9,636 nt of DNA from Lachnospiraceae bacterium (GTDB lineage Bacteria > Bacillota > Clostridia > Lachnospirales > Lachnospiraceae). Location: contig JAIECC010000427.1 of NCBI GenBank assembly GCA_029068665.1, positions 1 to 9,636 on the forward strand, read 5' to 3'. The notes beneath the pieces were generated by a model, which did no database searches, was not told the DNA's origin, and saw nothing but the letters and a program-made list of their open reading frames with translations. The position numbers were made by a program, and so were the translations under genes. Of the stretch, positions 1-6,116 are shown piece after piece (the stretch's first letter is position 1; each line of letters begins with the position of its first letter).

Positions 1-2
1 AC

Positions 3-1091
3 GCCGGCGGATACTATGGGCTCCTGGATTTTGATTTAAACCTGAATAAAAAAGCAGAGAAGGGATGTATCTTAAACAGCCGCATTCTCTGGTTCTTTTC
101 CAACGTTTATCTGGAAACAAAGGATGCTTCCGTTCTTCCATATGCAGACCATGCTTTTGAGTTCTTAAAGACTTATTTTCTGGATCGGGAATATGGCGGG
201 GTTTACTGGTCTGTGACCTATGATGGCAAGGTAAAGGACTCTACCAAACATACCTATAATCAGGCATTTGCAATCTACGCATTGTCCTCTTATTATGATG
301 CAAGCGGAACAAAAGAGGCCCTTTCCATCGCAATGGAGCTTTTTCACACAGTAGAATCGAAATGCAGGCTGGGGGATGGTTATGGTGAGGCCTATACCAT
401 AGATTTTGTTCCATCCGAAAACGACAAACTATCAGAAAACAATGTAATTGCAGATAAAACCATGAATACCCTTCTGCACGTATGTGAAGCCTATACGGAA
501 TTATATCGTGTTGACCACAACCCTGAGGTACGAAACCGGCTCTACTGGACCACAGAAGAATTCTATAATACCGTATATAACCCGGAGCTCCATCGGCTGG
601 AGGTATTCTTTGATGCAGATATGCATTCCATTATTGATCTTCATTCCTTTGGCCACGATATTGAAGCCACCTGGCTGATTGACCGTGCCTTAACCGTACT
701 GGATGATAAAGTATTATCCGAAAAGCTGGCTCCCATGATTCTGGACCTGACTGAAAAAATCTATGAAGTGGCATATGAAAATCATTCTGTCATGGCTGAA
801 GCAGAAAATGGCGTGATTCTTACTACCCGTATCTGGTGGGTACAATGCGAATCCATCATTGGTTTTTGGAATGCATATCAGAAAACCAATGATCAACGGT
901 TTAAGAATGCTGCGGAGGATATCTGGCAGTATGTAGAGGAGCATTTGATTGATCCACGACCGAATTCCGAATGGTATTCAGAAGTAGATGCAGACGGAAT
1001 GCCAATAAACAGACTGCCAATCGCAGACCCATGGAAATGTCCATATCATAACGGAAGAATGTGTCTGGAAATCATGCGCCGGATACAATAA
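3..1091 (+). CDS. Cellobiose 2-epimerase (AGE family), 5'-truncated by window edge
   Basis: This is the C-terminal 362 residues of an AGE-superfamily sugar epimerase; the start codon lies off the left edge. The frame is open from base 3, and the GTG at 213 is internal. Cellobiose 2-epimerases interconvert the reducing-end glucose and mannose of beta-1,4-disaccharides in the cytoplasm, turning mannobiose into mannosyl-glucose for GH130 phosphorolysis. Visible family hallmarks are YYGLLDFDLN (fragment residues 4-13), the SRILWFFS segment, KHTYNQAFAIYALSSYY, the HDIEATW motif whose His (654-656) corresponds to the central catalytic His, and the C-terminal PWKCPYHNGRM whose His (1047-1049) corresponds to the second catalytic His. 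These match my memory of Ruminococcus albus and Bacteroides epimerases over their whole length. Family members are about 390-410 residues, so roughly 40 are missing. It lies 23 nt upstream of the GH26 gene in the same orientation, which supports a mannan role over general N-acylglucosamine epimerisation. Confidence 0.93.
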   Translation, partial: AGGYYGLLDFDLNLNKKAEKGCILNSRILWFFSNVYLETKDASVLPYADHAFEFLKTYFLDREYGGVYWSVTYDGKVKDSTKHTYNQAFAIYALSSYYDASGTKEALSIAMELFHTVESKCRLGDGYGEAYTIDFVPSENDKLSENNVIADKTMNTLLHVCEAYTELYRVDHNPEVRNRLYWTTEEFYNTVYNPELHRLEVFFDADMHSIIDLHSFGHDIEATWLIDRALTVLDDKVLSEKLAPMILDLTEKIYEVAYENHSVMAEAENGVILTTRIWWVQCESIIGFWNAYQKTNDQRFKNAAEDIWQYVEEHLIDPRPNSEWYSEVDADGMPINRLPIADPWKCPYHNGRMCLEIMRRIQ

Positions 1092-1114
1092 TTATTTTTA
1101 TATGGAGGTGTTTT

Positions 1115-2053
1115 ATGAAACCCGTAAATAATAACGCAACAAAAGAGGCCAAAGAGCTTTTGCAATACCTATACGACACTGCCGGCAATAAAATCATTAC
1201 CGGTCAGCATACCCAGACCGTTCCTATGGAGGAGCGGACACATATTCACAGTCTGACCGGAAAGTACCCCAAGCTGCAGGGCTTTGAGCTGCTGGCCTAT
1301 TCACCAAATATTAATTATGCTGATGCTTCCGAAGAATGCCTGACAGAGGTAGAGGAAAATAAGCATACCGTGGAAACTGCCATTCAATGGGCAAAGACCA
1401 CCAATGGAATAGTCAGTCTGTGTTTCCACTGGTTTTCTCCCATTGGAGGAGAGGATAAAAGCTTTTATTCCATACATACGGACTTTGATCCATCCCAGAT
1501 TCTTGTTGAGGGAACAAAGGAGCGGAAGGCTTTTTATCATGACTTAGATGTCATTGCAGCGGAGTTACAACGTTTTCAGGCTGAATCCATCCCGGTTCTA
1601 TGGCGTCCCCTGCACGAAGCCGAAGGAACCTGGTTCTGGTGGGGCTCTAAAGGACCAGACATCGCCCGGGAATTATATAAGCTGGTATTTGACTATTATG
1701 TACATAAAAAGCATCTGGACAATCTTCTTTGGGTCTGGAGCTGCCCGACAAAGGACGGATATCCGGGGGATGCCTATGTTGATGTAATTGGCTGGGACAT
1801 TTATTTGGAGCCGCACACAGCTACGGACTATAAGAAAGAATACGAAGAACTAATTGCCAATACCACCGGCAATAAGGTTGCGGCTCTGACAGAGGTTGGT
1901 GTTATTCCGGATGTTGGGATATTGAAACACAGCAAAATTCCATGGGCTTACTATATGACCTGGTCCAAGGAATTCTGTCTGACTGAGGAACACAATTATA
2001 ACGATTCTCTACAGAAAATGTATACCAGCGATTACGCCATTGCCATGAATTAA
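1115..2053 (+). CDS. GH26 beta-mannanase, predicted cytoplasmic
   Basis: This encodes a 312-residue glycoside hydrolase family 26 protein, expected to cleave beta-1,4-mannosidic bonds by a retaining mechanism. The start at 1115 is chosen because GGAGGTG (1104-1110) lies just upstream; the longer reading from 1061 would overlap the epimerase gene and has no good ribosome-binding site. Family signs are IITGQHTQ near residues 27-34, SLCFHW (101-106), WRPLHEAEGTWFWWG (163-177) with the presumed acid/base Glu168, the WSCPTKDGYPGD loop (208-219), GWDIYLE (226-232) and ALTEVG with the presumed nucleophile Glu260. The protein is only a catalytic domain: no signal peptide, binding module or anchor is visible. 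It therefore probably acts on imported manno-oligosaccharides, perhaps releasing mannobiose for the epimerase encoded directly upstream. The exact cleavage mode (endo or mannobiose-releasing) cannot be read from sequence. The substrate call rests on family membership and neighbourhood. Confidence 0.92.
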   Translation: MKPVNNNATKEAKELLQYLYDTAGNKIITGQHTQTVPMEERTHIHSLTGKYPKLQGFELLAYSPNINYADASEECLTEVEENKHTVETAIQWAKTTNGIVSLCFHWFSPIGGEDKSFYSIHTDFDPSQILVEGTKERKAFYHDLDVIAAELQRFQAESIPVLWRPLHEAEGTWFWWGSKGPDIARELYKLVFDYYVHKKHLDNLLWVWSCPTKDGYPGDAYVDVIGWDIYLEPHTATDYKKEYEELIANTTGNKVAALTEVGVIPDVGILKHSKIPWAYYMTWSKEFCLTEEHNYNDSLQKMYTSDYAIAMN

Positions 2054-2070
2054 ATCTTCTTATACAAGCA

Positions 2071-2120
2071 AAATCACATTTATAATGCTGTACGAAAGGC
2101 ATTATAAATGTGATTTTTTT
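2071..2120 (+). terminator. Rho-independent terminator of the mannan operon
   Basis: A perfect 18-bp inverted repeat (2071-2088 with 2099-2116, 10-nt loop) runs into a T tract ending at 2120. It begins 17 nt after the mannanase stop codon. The stem is AT-rich but long. Read on the minus strand it also ends in four Ts, so it could act weakly in the other direction. It separates the mannan operon from the promoter of the next gene. Confidence 0.9.
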
Positions 2121-2139
2121 CTAAACTCTCTCTTATTCC

Positions 2140-2168
2140 TTGACAAACGGATTATACATTTTTATACT
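2140..2168 (+). promoter_or_regulatory. Sigma-A promoter for the TauE/SafE gene
   Basis: A consensus TTGACA (2140-2145) and TATACT (2163-2168) are separated by exactly 17 bp. A transcript would start near 2175 and leave a leader of about 48 nt. The promoter follows directly after the upstream terminator, so the permease gene appears to be its own transcription unit. Confidence 0.85.
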
Positions 2169-2222
2169 GATACTGTTTAAAATCAACATTTTTTCGCAGA
2201 AATAAAGGGGAGGAATCTTCCT

Positions 2223-2996
2223 ATGGAGCTTGTCATTAAAATTATCGTCTGCCTGTTTGCCGGTGCAGGTGCCGGTTTTGGAACCGGATTTGCCGGAATG
2301 AGTGCCGCAGCAGTAATAGGACCAATGCTGATTACTTTTCTGGATATGCCTGCCTATATGGCAGTAGGAGTGGGACTTGCCAGCGATGTACTTGCCAGTG
2401 CCATAAGTGCCTATACCTATAAAAGGAACAAAAATATAGATATTAAGAACGGTATCGTCATGATGGTATTCGTACTACTCTTTACCACCATCGGCAGTTA
2501 TGTTGCCAGCTTTCTGCCCAATACCACCATGGGAAGCTTTTCTGTGGTTATGACAATGCTTCTCGGAGTCAAGTTCATTGTAAAACCGGTCATGACAACC
2601 AAAGAGTCCATGGAAAATGTTTCGAAGAAAAAGCGGCTTCTGCAATCCATCATTGGCGGCACCATCATCGGATTTATATGCGGATTTGTAGGTGCCGGCG
2701 GAGGAATGATGATGCTCCTTATATTAACCACCGTACTTGGTTATGAATTGAAATGTGCCGTGGGTACAAGTGTATTCATCATGAGCTTTACAGCATTAAC
2801 CGGAGCAGTCAGTCACTTTCATTATGGCGGTCTGCCTGATTTGGCAACTCTCCTACTCTGCATTGCTTTTACTTTGATTTTTGCCAGAATTGCTGCGGTC
2901 ATAGCCAACAAAGCCAAAACCAAGACCCTCAACCGGGCTACCGGCGTTATATTACTGGTCCTTGGAATTGTAGTGCTGAGCGTGAATTTGTTCTAA
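2223..2996 (+). CDS. TauE/SafE-family membrane permease (putative anion/sulfite exporter)
   Basis: This encodes a 257-residue polytopic membrane protein of the TauE/SafE (formerly DUF81) family, whose characterised members move sulfite, sulfoacetate or related organic anions across the cytoplasmic membrane. The two-fold repeat typical of the family is clear: a glycine-rich helix GAGAGFGTGFAGM at residues 14-26 opens the first half, and GFICGFVGAGGGMMM at 150-164 opens the second. Hydrophobic segments lie near residues 4-40, 44-65, 77-97, 104-121, 143-172, 177-196, 206-229 and 239-257, consistent with about eight helices. GGGGAGG (2207-2213) lies at the right distance from the ATG. It has its own promoter. 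The substrate cannot be inferred: no sulfur or taurine metabolism gene is nearby. Length is normal for the family. Confidence 0.88.
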   Translation: MELVIKIIVCLFAGAGAGFGTGFAGMSAAAVIGPMLITFLDMPAYMAVGVGLASDVLASAISAYTYKRNKNIDIKNGIVMMVFVLLFTTIGSYVASFLPNTTMGSFSVVMTMLLGVKFIVKPVMTTKESMENVSKKKRLLQSIIGGTIIGFICGFVGAGGGMMMLLILTTVLGYELKCAVGTSVFIMSFTALTGAVSHFHYGGLPDLATLLLCIAFTLIFARIAAVIANKAKTKTLNRATGVILLVLGIVVLSVNLF

Positions 2997-3001
2997 GTCT
3001 T

Positions 3002-3166
3002 TTACATATCTTTTCCCCTCAAATCCGGCAGTTGGATATCCGGCACTTCCATAAGCTGTGCCAGCAATCCCTCAACCGCTCTGTAAAATAAGGCTCCTGA
3101 AATAACCGAAGTGGAATATTGCAATCCTTGCAAAATCTCTCCTTTAGCTTTGTAGTCATATTCATA
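3002..3166 (-). other. In-frame open extension after the nucleotidyltransferase stop (54 codons)
   Basis: Directly after the TGA of the nucleotidyltransferase gene, the same reading frame stays open for 54 codons to a TAA at 3004-3002. The hypothetical peptide is well balanced: it contains SVISGALFYRAVEGLLAQL, a plausible amphipathic helix, and ends PDIQLPDLRGKDM. It has no ATG near its beginning and no ribosome-binding site of its own, so translation would need stop-codon readthrough, or the segment is the relic of a longer C-terminus. It overlaps the 48-codon ORF in another frame. I do not recognise it. It could be chance. Confidence 0.3.
3019..3165 (-). pseudogene. Short ORF after the nucleotidyltransferase gene; likely remnant of a truncated partner gene
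   Basis: A 48-codon ORF starts one base after the nucleotidyltransferase stop codon, with a strong GAGGAG (3175-3180) nine bases upstream of its ATG, an arrangement typical of translational coupling. Its first 31 residues look like a real protein start, with a CxxC (KERFCKDCNIP) and QEPYFTERL. They remind me, from memory only, of the N-terminus of longer uncharacterised clostridial proteins. After about residue 31 the composition changes to a Trp/Cys/Arg-rich tail that ends at a TGA, as expected after a deletion or frameshift. An intact 48-residue protein is the alternative. The ends of this ORF and of the oppositely oriented permease gene lie 22 bp apart with no visible terminator. Confidence 0.4.
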
Positions 3167-4195
3167 TCAAATTTCTCCTCTTACAATACGTTCATTTACA
3201 TACATCTTAAATTCATTAATTGCTTTATAGTCCGGCATCGCAGGTAAAGCAGTATGGTTCTTGGCATATTCAAATCTCTTTTCATATTCATTCAGCAAAT
3301 CGTAAAATTCTGCCGTTGGCTGCCTGTTTTCATCCAGATATTCACCCTTCCGGATACTCATAAGCAAGTCATGCTCTTCCCTTCTGTATGTGATGATTTC
3401 CTCTTTTTCAAGAATATCAATGCACATCATATATAAGCGAATCAAATGTGCCATGTGTTTTCCCAGCTTATTATGGCTGATTGCATTCTCATTCCGTTTG
3501 CCCATTTTATTATAACTGCTTACAATGGCTTTCATTTCGTTCCACATGCCGGTCCAATCCCGTAAGGGATAATGCTGCAGATGAACATCCATGAAAATCT
3601 CACTATCATAGCCCTCCTGAACTGCCTCATCGATATAAAGAGCTACATCACTGTCCTGATGAGGATAATACCGGTTTCTGAATTCATATTGGGCATTTTG
3701 AATACTCTTCAAAATATATGCTTCATTCTCTGCCTGCCCTACCAGTCTTGCTGCTTTATTTTCCATTCGTCTTAACTGACTGTCGGCATATCCGCCGAAG
3801 GAATGAATGCATATCTTAGACAGGAACATTTTTCTATGCTCCAGCAATTCTCTTCCTATATCAGATAACTGCAAATAATGCTCCGGTCTGCATCCCAGGA
3901 TTTCAATGGTATTGGGATTGTTGGAGGTCAGAAGCTGCAACATTTTATTAAAGGAATAAATCGTCGTATCCGTAGCTACATTTACCACCTGGTCAAAATC
4001 TGTTCCAAGCAGGATTTCTTCTTTGGAATTAAATGCGATACCCCTTACATCCAGATCCGAGTCTTCCTGTTCCATACCATAAGCATGGCTTCCTCCAAGG
4101 GTCAGAAGAAGGATATTGCTGCCCAGATTCTTATCTTCCCTCAAAAAATCATATTCATTTGACTGTAATTTGTCCTTTATTTGTTCAATATTCAT
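3167..4195 (-). CDS. RlaP/YcgL-type DNA polymerase beta superfamily nucleotidyltransferase
   Basis: This encodes a 342-residue predicted nucleotidyltransferase of the COG3541/RlaP group (B. subtilis YcgL-like). The pol-beta signature sits near the N-terminus: GGSHAYG at residues 34-40, then DSDLDVRG at 45-52, giving the GS...DxD arrangement that holds two catalytic metal-binding Asp residues (D47 and D49). The rest is helical and charged with no signal peptide or membrane segment. Some relatives occur with RNA ligases and are proposed to act in RNA repair; no ligase gene is visible here, so the substrate is unknown. The gene follows mgtE on the same strand with a 34-bp gap and no terminator, so co-transcription is likely. 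Its ribosome-binding site is weak (GGATG about 10 bases upstream), which suggests lower expression than mgtE or partial dependence on upstream translation. A strong Shine-Dalgarno for the next short ORF is embedded in its last codons. Confidence 0.85.
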   Translation of the reverse strand: MNIEQIKDKLQSNEYDFLREDKNLGSNILLLTLGGSHAYGMEQEDSDLDVRGIAFNSKEEILLGTDFDQVVNVATDTTIYSFNKMLQLLTSNNPNTIEILGCRPEHYLQLSDIGRELLEHRKMFLSKICIHSFGGYADSQLRRMENKAARLVGQAENEAYILKSIQNAQYEFRNRYYPHQDSDVALYIDEAVQEGYDSEIFMDVHLQHYPLRDWTGMWNEMKAIVSSYNKMGKRNENAISHNKLGKHMAHLIRLYMMCIDILEKEEIITYRREEHDLLMSIRKGEYLDENRQPTAEFYDLLNEYEKRFEYAKNHTALPAMPDYKAINEFKMYVNERIVRGEI

Positions 4196-4229
4196 TTAGT
4201 TTTCATCCAACTCTTTTATTGATTCACGG

Positions 4230-5648
4230 TTAAAGTCCTAATATATTAATCAACAAAATCCATGCCAAACCATAATAAGTCACAACAGCCACAAGGTCAT
4301 TGACAGTAGTGATTAATGGACCAGAAGCAACTGCCGGATCAACTTTCAATTTTTTAAAGATGATTGGAACAACCGTTCCCGTTATGCTGGAAAGCATGAT
4401 GGATACAAGCAGTGCTATTCCCGTACAAAGTGAAACTGAGAAAGCAAACATTGGCGATTGGCCTTTTAGCACAATCAGGTACAAACCAATAAAAACTAAA
4501 GACAATACTCCTAAAACAAATCCATTTGCCAAGCCAACACGTGCTTCCTTCGCCACAAGATATAATTTCTGCTTTCCATCCAGCTTCTCATCCATCAGAA
4601 CGCGAATGGTTACCGCAAGGGATTGTGTTCCTACATTACCCGCCATATCCAAAATGAGAGATTGAAAACTAACAATCAGTGTCAAGTGAGCAACAACGTG
4701 TTCAAATGCCCCCACAACACTGGATACCAGTAGTCCAAGTCCAAGAAGTATAACCAGCCACGGAAGACGTTTTCCTATACTCTTTCTTAATGGCTCATGT
4801 AAATCTTCCTCTGCAGACAAACCAGCCAGCTTTGCATAGTCTTCTCCCAATTCATCATCAACAAGCTGGGTAATATCCTGTGAAGTCAGAACACCCTTCA
4901 ATTTATTATTGGAATCCAGAACCGGGATAGAGTCCTCAGAATAATCCTTTATCCGCTCAATACAATCCTCAATCTGCTCATTGGCATAGACATATGGATA
5001 TGAAGTCATAGTTATACTGTTAAGGTCTGTGCCTTCTCTTGCAACAATCAAATCCTTCAAATCAATTGCACCAACCAGGGATTCCTCTTCATCCAAAACG
5101 TACAAGGTTGTAATATTATCATTATCGGCAGCCTGTTCAATCAGTTCGTGCATCGCCTGCTTTATACCAATCCCTGCGCGAACAGCAATGTAATTTGTCG
5201 TCATCCTGCTACCGATTTCATCTTCATCAAAGGAACTGAGAAGTTTGATTTCGGACTTGACCTCATCATCCATCAAGTCCAACAAGGTCTGGCGTTCCTC
5301 TTTTTCTATCTGACTAAGATACTCAACTGTGGTGGAAACTTCAAAATTGGATAAAATATCAATTCTTTTACGGATACTAAGCTCACTGATATATTCATCC
5401 CGCTGTTCCGAATATTCAAGAATATCAGCTAAGGTCATTGTATCTAAAATACTATAAAATCTTTTTCGCTCGTCCTTATTCATCAGCTCCATTGCCGCTG
5501 CAATGTCATTTTCATGATAATCAAGGATATGCTCTCGCATAAGTTTGGGGGTGAAATTGCTACGAAGAATCTGAATGATCTCCGTCTTGTAATCAGGATG
5601 CTGTACGATTACACTATTTTCATTTGGAATGTCATTTCTTACATTCAC
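4230..5648 (-). CDS. mgtE: Magnesium transporter MgtE
   Basis: This encodes a 472-residue MgtE-type Mg2+ channel of the cytoplasmic membrane. Domain order is canonical: a helical acidic N domain (about residues 25-140), two CBS domains (about 145-205 and 212-270) that bind Mg2+ and gate the pore, a connecting helix (about 273-292) and five membrane helices (about 293-470). Pore-region motifs are LDMAGNVGTQSLAVTIR (333-349) and KVDPAVASGPLITTVND (435-451); Asp438 corresponds to the Mg2+-coordinating pore aspartate known from Thermus MgtE. Translation starts at a GTG (5648-5646): AAAGGAGG (5658-5665) lies nine bases upstream and no in-frame ATG fits. In this family high cytosolic Mg2+ closes the channel through the CBS domains. 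Expression is probably also controlled through the long structured leader, which contains a small ORF. The nucleotidyltransferase gene lies 34 bp downstream. Confidence 0.96.
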   Translation of the reverse strand: MNVRNDIPNENSVIVQHPDYKTEIIQILRSNFTPKLMREHILDYHENDIAAAMELMNKDERKRFYSILDTMTLADILEYSEQRDEYISELSIRKRIDILSNFEVSTTVEYLSQIEKEERQTLLDLMDDEVKSEIKLLSSFDEDEIGSRMTTNYIAVRAGIGIKQAMHELIEQAADNDNITTLYVLDEEESLVGAIDLKDLIVAREGTDLNSITMTSYPYVYANEQIEDCIERIKDYSEDSIPVLDSNNKLKGVLTSQDITQLVDDELGEDYAKLAGLSAEEDLHEPLRKSIGKRLPWLVILLGLGLLVSSVVGAFEHVVAHLTLIVSFQSLILDMAGNVGTQSLAVTIRVLMDEKLDGKQKLYLVAKEARVGLANGFVLGVLSLVFIGLYLIVLKGQSPMFAFSVSLCTGIALLVSIMLSSITGTVVPIIFKKLKVDPAVASGPLITTVNDLVAVVTYYGLAWILLINILGL

Positions 5649-5657
5649 TGTCCATTT

Positions 5658-5665
5658 CCTCCTTT
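5658..5665 (-). promoter_or_regulatory. Ribosome-binding site that fixes the GTG start of mgtE
   Basis: AAAGGAGG is a near-perfect Shine-Dalgarno sequence nine bases from the GTG at 5648. The ATG ten bases after it is out of frame with mgtE. The site lies about 80 nt downstream of the last leader hairpin, so the hairpins described upstream do not directly hide it. Confidence 0.8.
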
Positions 5666-5734
5666 AACACATCAATCTTTTACAACTCTAACCAGTTGCT
5701 GTGATAAGGACGGATATAGACTGTCAATCTACAA

Positions 5735-5911
5735 GTAAAAATAGGTATAAAAATACCATTGTCACTTACAAATCAACTCTATACCCGGCTTACCATGATA
5801 TAGTGCAGCTTTCGATACGGACAATGGTATTCATATACTATATGAACAACAAAAGACGGTCAAAATCCAGTGAGTGTGCAGTCACAGCAATTTTGACAAC
5901 ATATGAATACC
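5735..5911 (-). promoter_or_regulatory. Structured mgtE leader with mutually exclusive helices (candidate attenuator)
   Basis: Four elements follow one another in the minus-strand transcript. Helix 1 pairs 5911-5901 with 5836-5826 (11 bp, perfect) and encloses an inner 8-bp helix, 5897-5890 with 5866-5859. Helix 2 pairs 5831-5820 with 5763-5752 (12 bp, perfect) and shares bases 5826-5831 with helix 1, so both cannot form together. Helix 3 pairs 5757-5753 with 5748-5744 (GGTAT, four-T loop, ATACC), is followed by TATTTTTAC, and competes with helix 2. Helix 3 resembles a weak intrinsic terminator. The order helix 1, helix 2, helix 3 matches classic attenuation logic. I looked for and did not find the M-box (ykoK) core. 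The pairings are directly visible; the regulatory role is inference. Confidence 0.6.
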
Positions 5912-5946
5912 TTGCCTGTACTTCGACTACCACTACTACCGTCCAT
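5860..5946 (-). CDS. 28-residue cysteine-rich leader peptide ORF upstream of mgtE
   Basis: A small ORF begins with ATG at 5946 and ends with TGA at 5862-5860. A seven-base Shine-Dalgarno match, GAGGTGA (5951-5957), lies four bases upstream, as good as those of the large genes here. The peptide has a Gly/Ser-rich start (MDGSSGSRSTGK) and a cluster FICCQNCCDC at residues 14-23 with five cysteines in eight positions, then ends TLTGF. It is too short for a fold without metal. Its codons run through the 5' arm of leader helix 1 and both arms of the inner helix, with the stop codon inside the last arm, so a translating ribosome would melt this structure. A regulatory leader peptide is more likely than an independent protein, but a small metal-binding peptide is possible. 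I do not recognise it from any family. Confidence 0.55.
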   Translation of the reverse strand: MDGSSGSRSTGKVFICCQNCCDCTLTGF

Positions 5947-5997
5947 GTTCTCACCTCTCTTTTTAGTATAATTATATTTAAACTGTTTCCAACTCTA

Positions 5998-6026
5998 AAA
6001 ATATCATTTTCTTAAAATTTTGTCAA
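5998..6026 (-). promoter_or_regulatory. Promoter for the mgtE leader transcript
   Basis: On the minus strand TTGACA (6026-6021) is followed after 17 bp by TATTTT (6003-5998). A start near 5991 would give an untranslated leader of about 340 nt before mgtE and place the small ORF about 45 nt from the 5' end. A second, weaker candidate is TTGGAA (5992-5987), 16 bp, TATACT (5970-5965), but its transcript would begin almost on the small ORF's ribosome-binding site. Confidence 0.7.
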
Positions 6027-6062
6027 ACCTACAATAGAACTTGTTTTAAATGTATATTATCA

Positions 6063-6091
6063 TTGTGAGATAGACATAATTATGCTATAAT
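6063..6091 (+). promoter_or_regulatory. Extended -10 promoter of the antitoxin gene
   Basis: TTGTGA (6063-6068), a 17-bp spacer and TATAAT (6086-6091) preceded by TG at 6083-6084 form a strong extended -10 promoter. The expected transcription start is near 6098, which supports the start codon at 6117 and excludes the upstream ATG at 6093. Confidence 0.8.
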
Positions 6092-6100
6092 CATGTCTAT
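6070..6100 (+). promoter_or_regulatory. Inverted-repeat operator over the antitoxin promoter
   Basis: ATAGACATAATTAT (6070-6083) and ATAATCATGTCTAT (6087-6100) are 14-bp inverted repeats with one mismatch, separated by GCT. The element covers the -10 box and transcription start, where a bound dimer would block RNA polymerase. Phd/YefM antitoxins commonly repress their own promoters through such palindromes, so this is the probable autoregulatory site. Confidence 0.75.
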
Positions 6101-6116
6101 GAAAGGAGTGAAATAT

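Noticed and set aside
1061..1114. 18-residue N-terminal extension of the mannanase
   Set aside because: It overlaps the epimerase 3' end, lacks a ribosome-binding site, and is not a signal peptide; the ATG at 1115 has GGAGGTG at the right distance.
5701..6015. 104-codon plus-strand ORF antisense to the mgtE leader
   Set aside because: No ribosome-binding site, and a composition rich in Thr/Ser with a poly-Thr run that mirrors the Gly/Ser codons of the minus-strand leader ORF; it is explained as a shadow of the structured leader.
5649..6026. M-box (ykoK) magnesium riboswitch upstream of mgtE
   Set aside because: Expected from gene context, but I could not find the conserved M-box core sequences on the minus strand; the leader is organised around a small ORF and different helices. 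A covariance-model search would be decisive.
6093..6116. Upstream ATG for the antitoxin
   Set aside because: It lies inside the operator, before the predicted transcription start and upstream of the only good ribosome-binding site.
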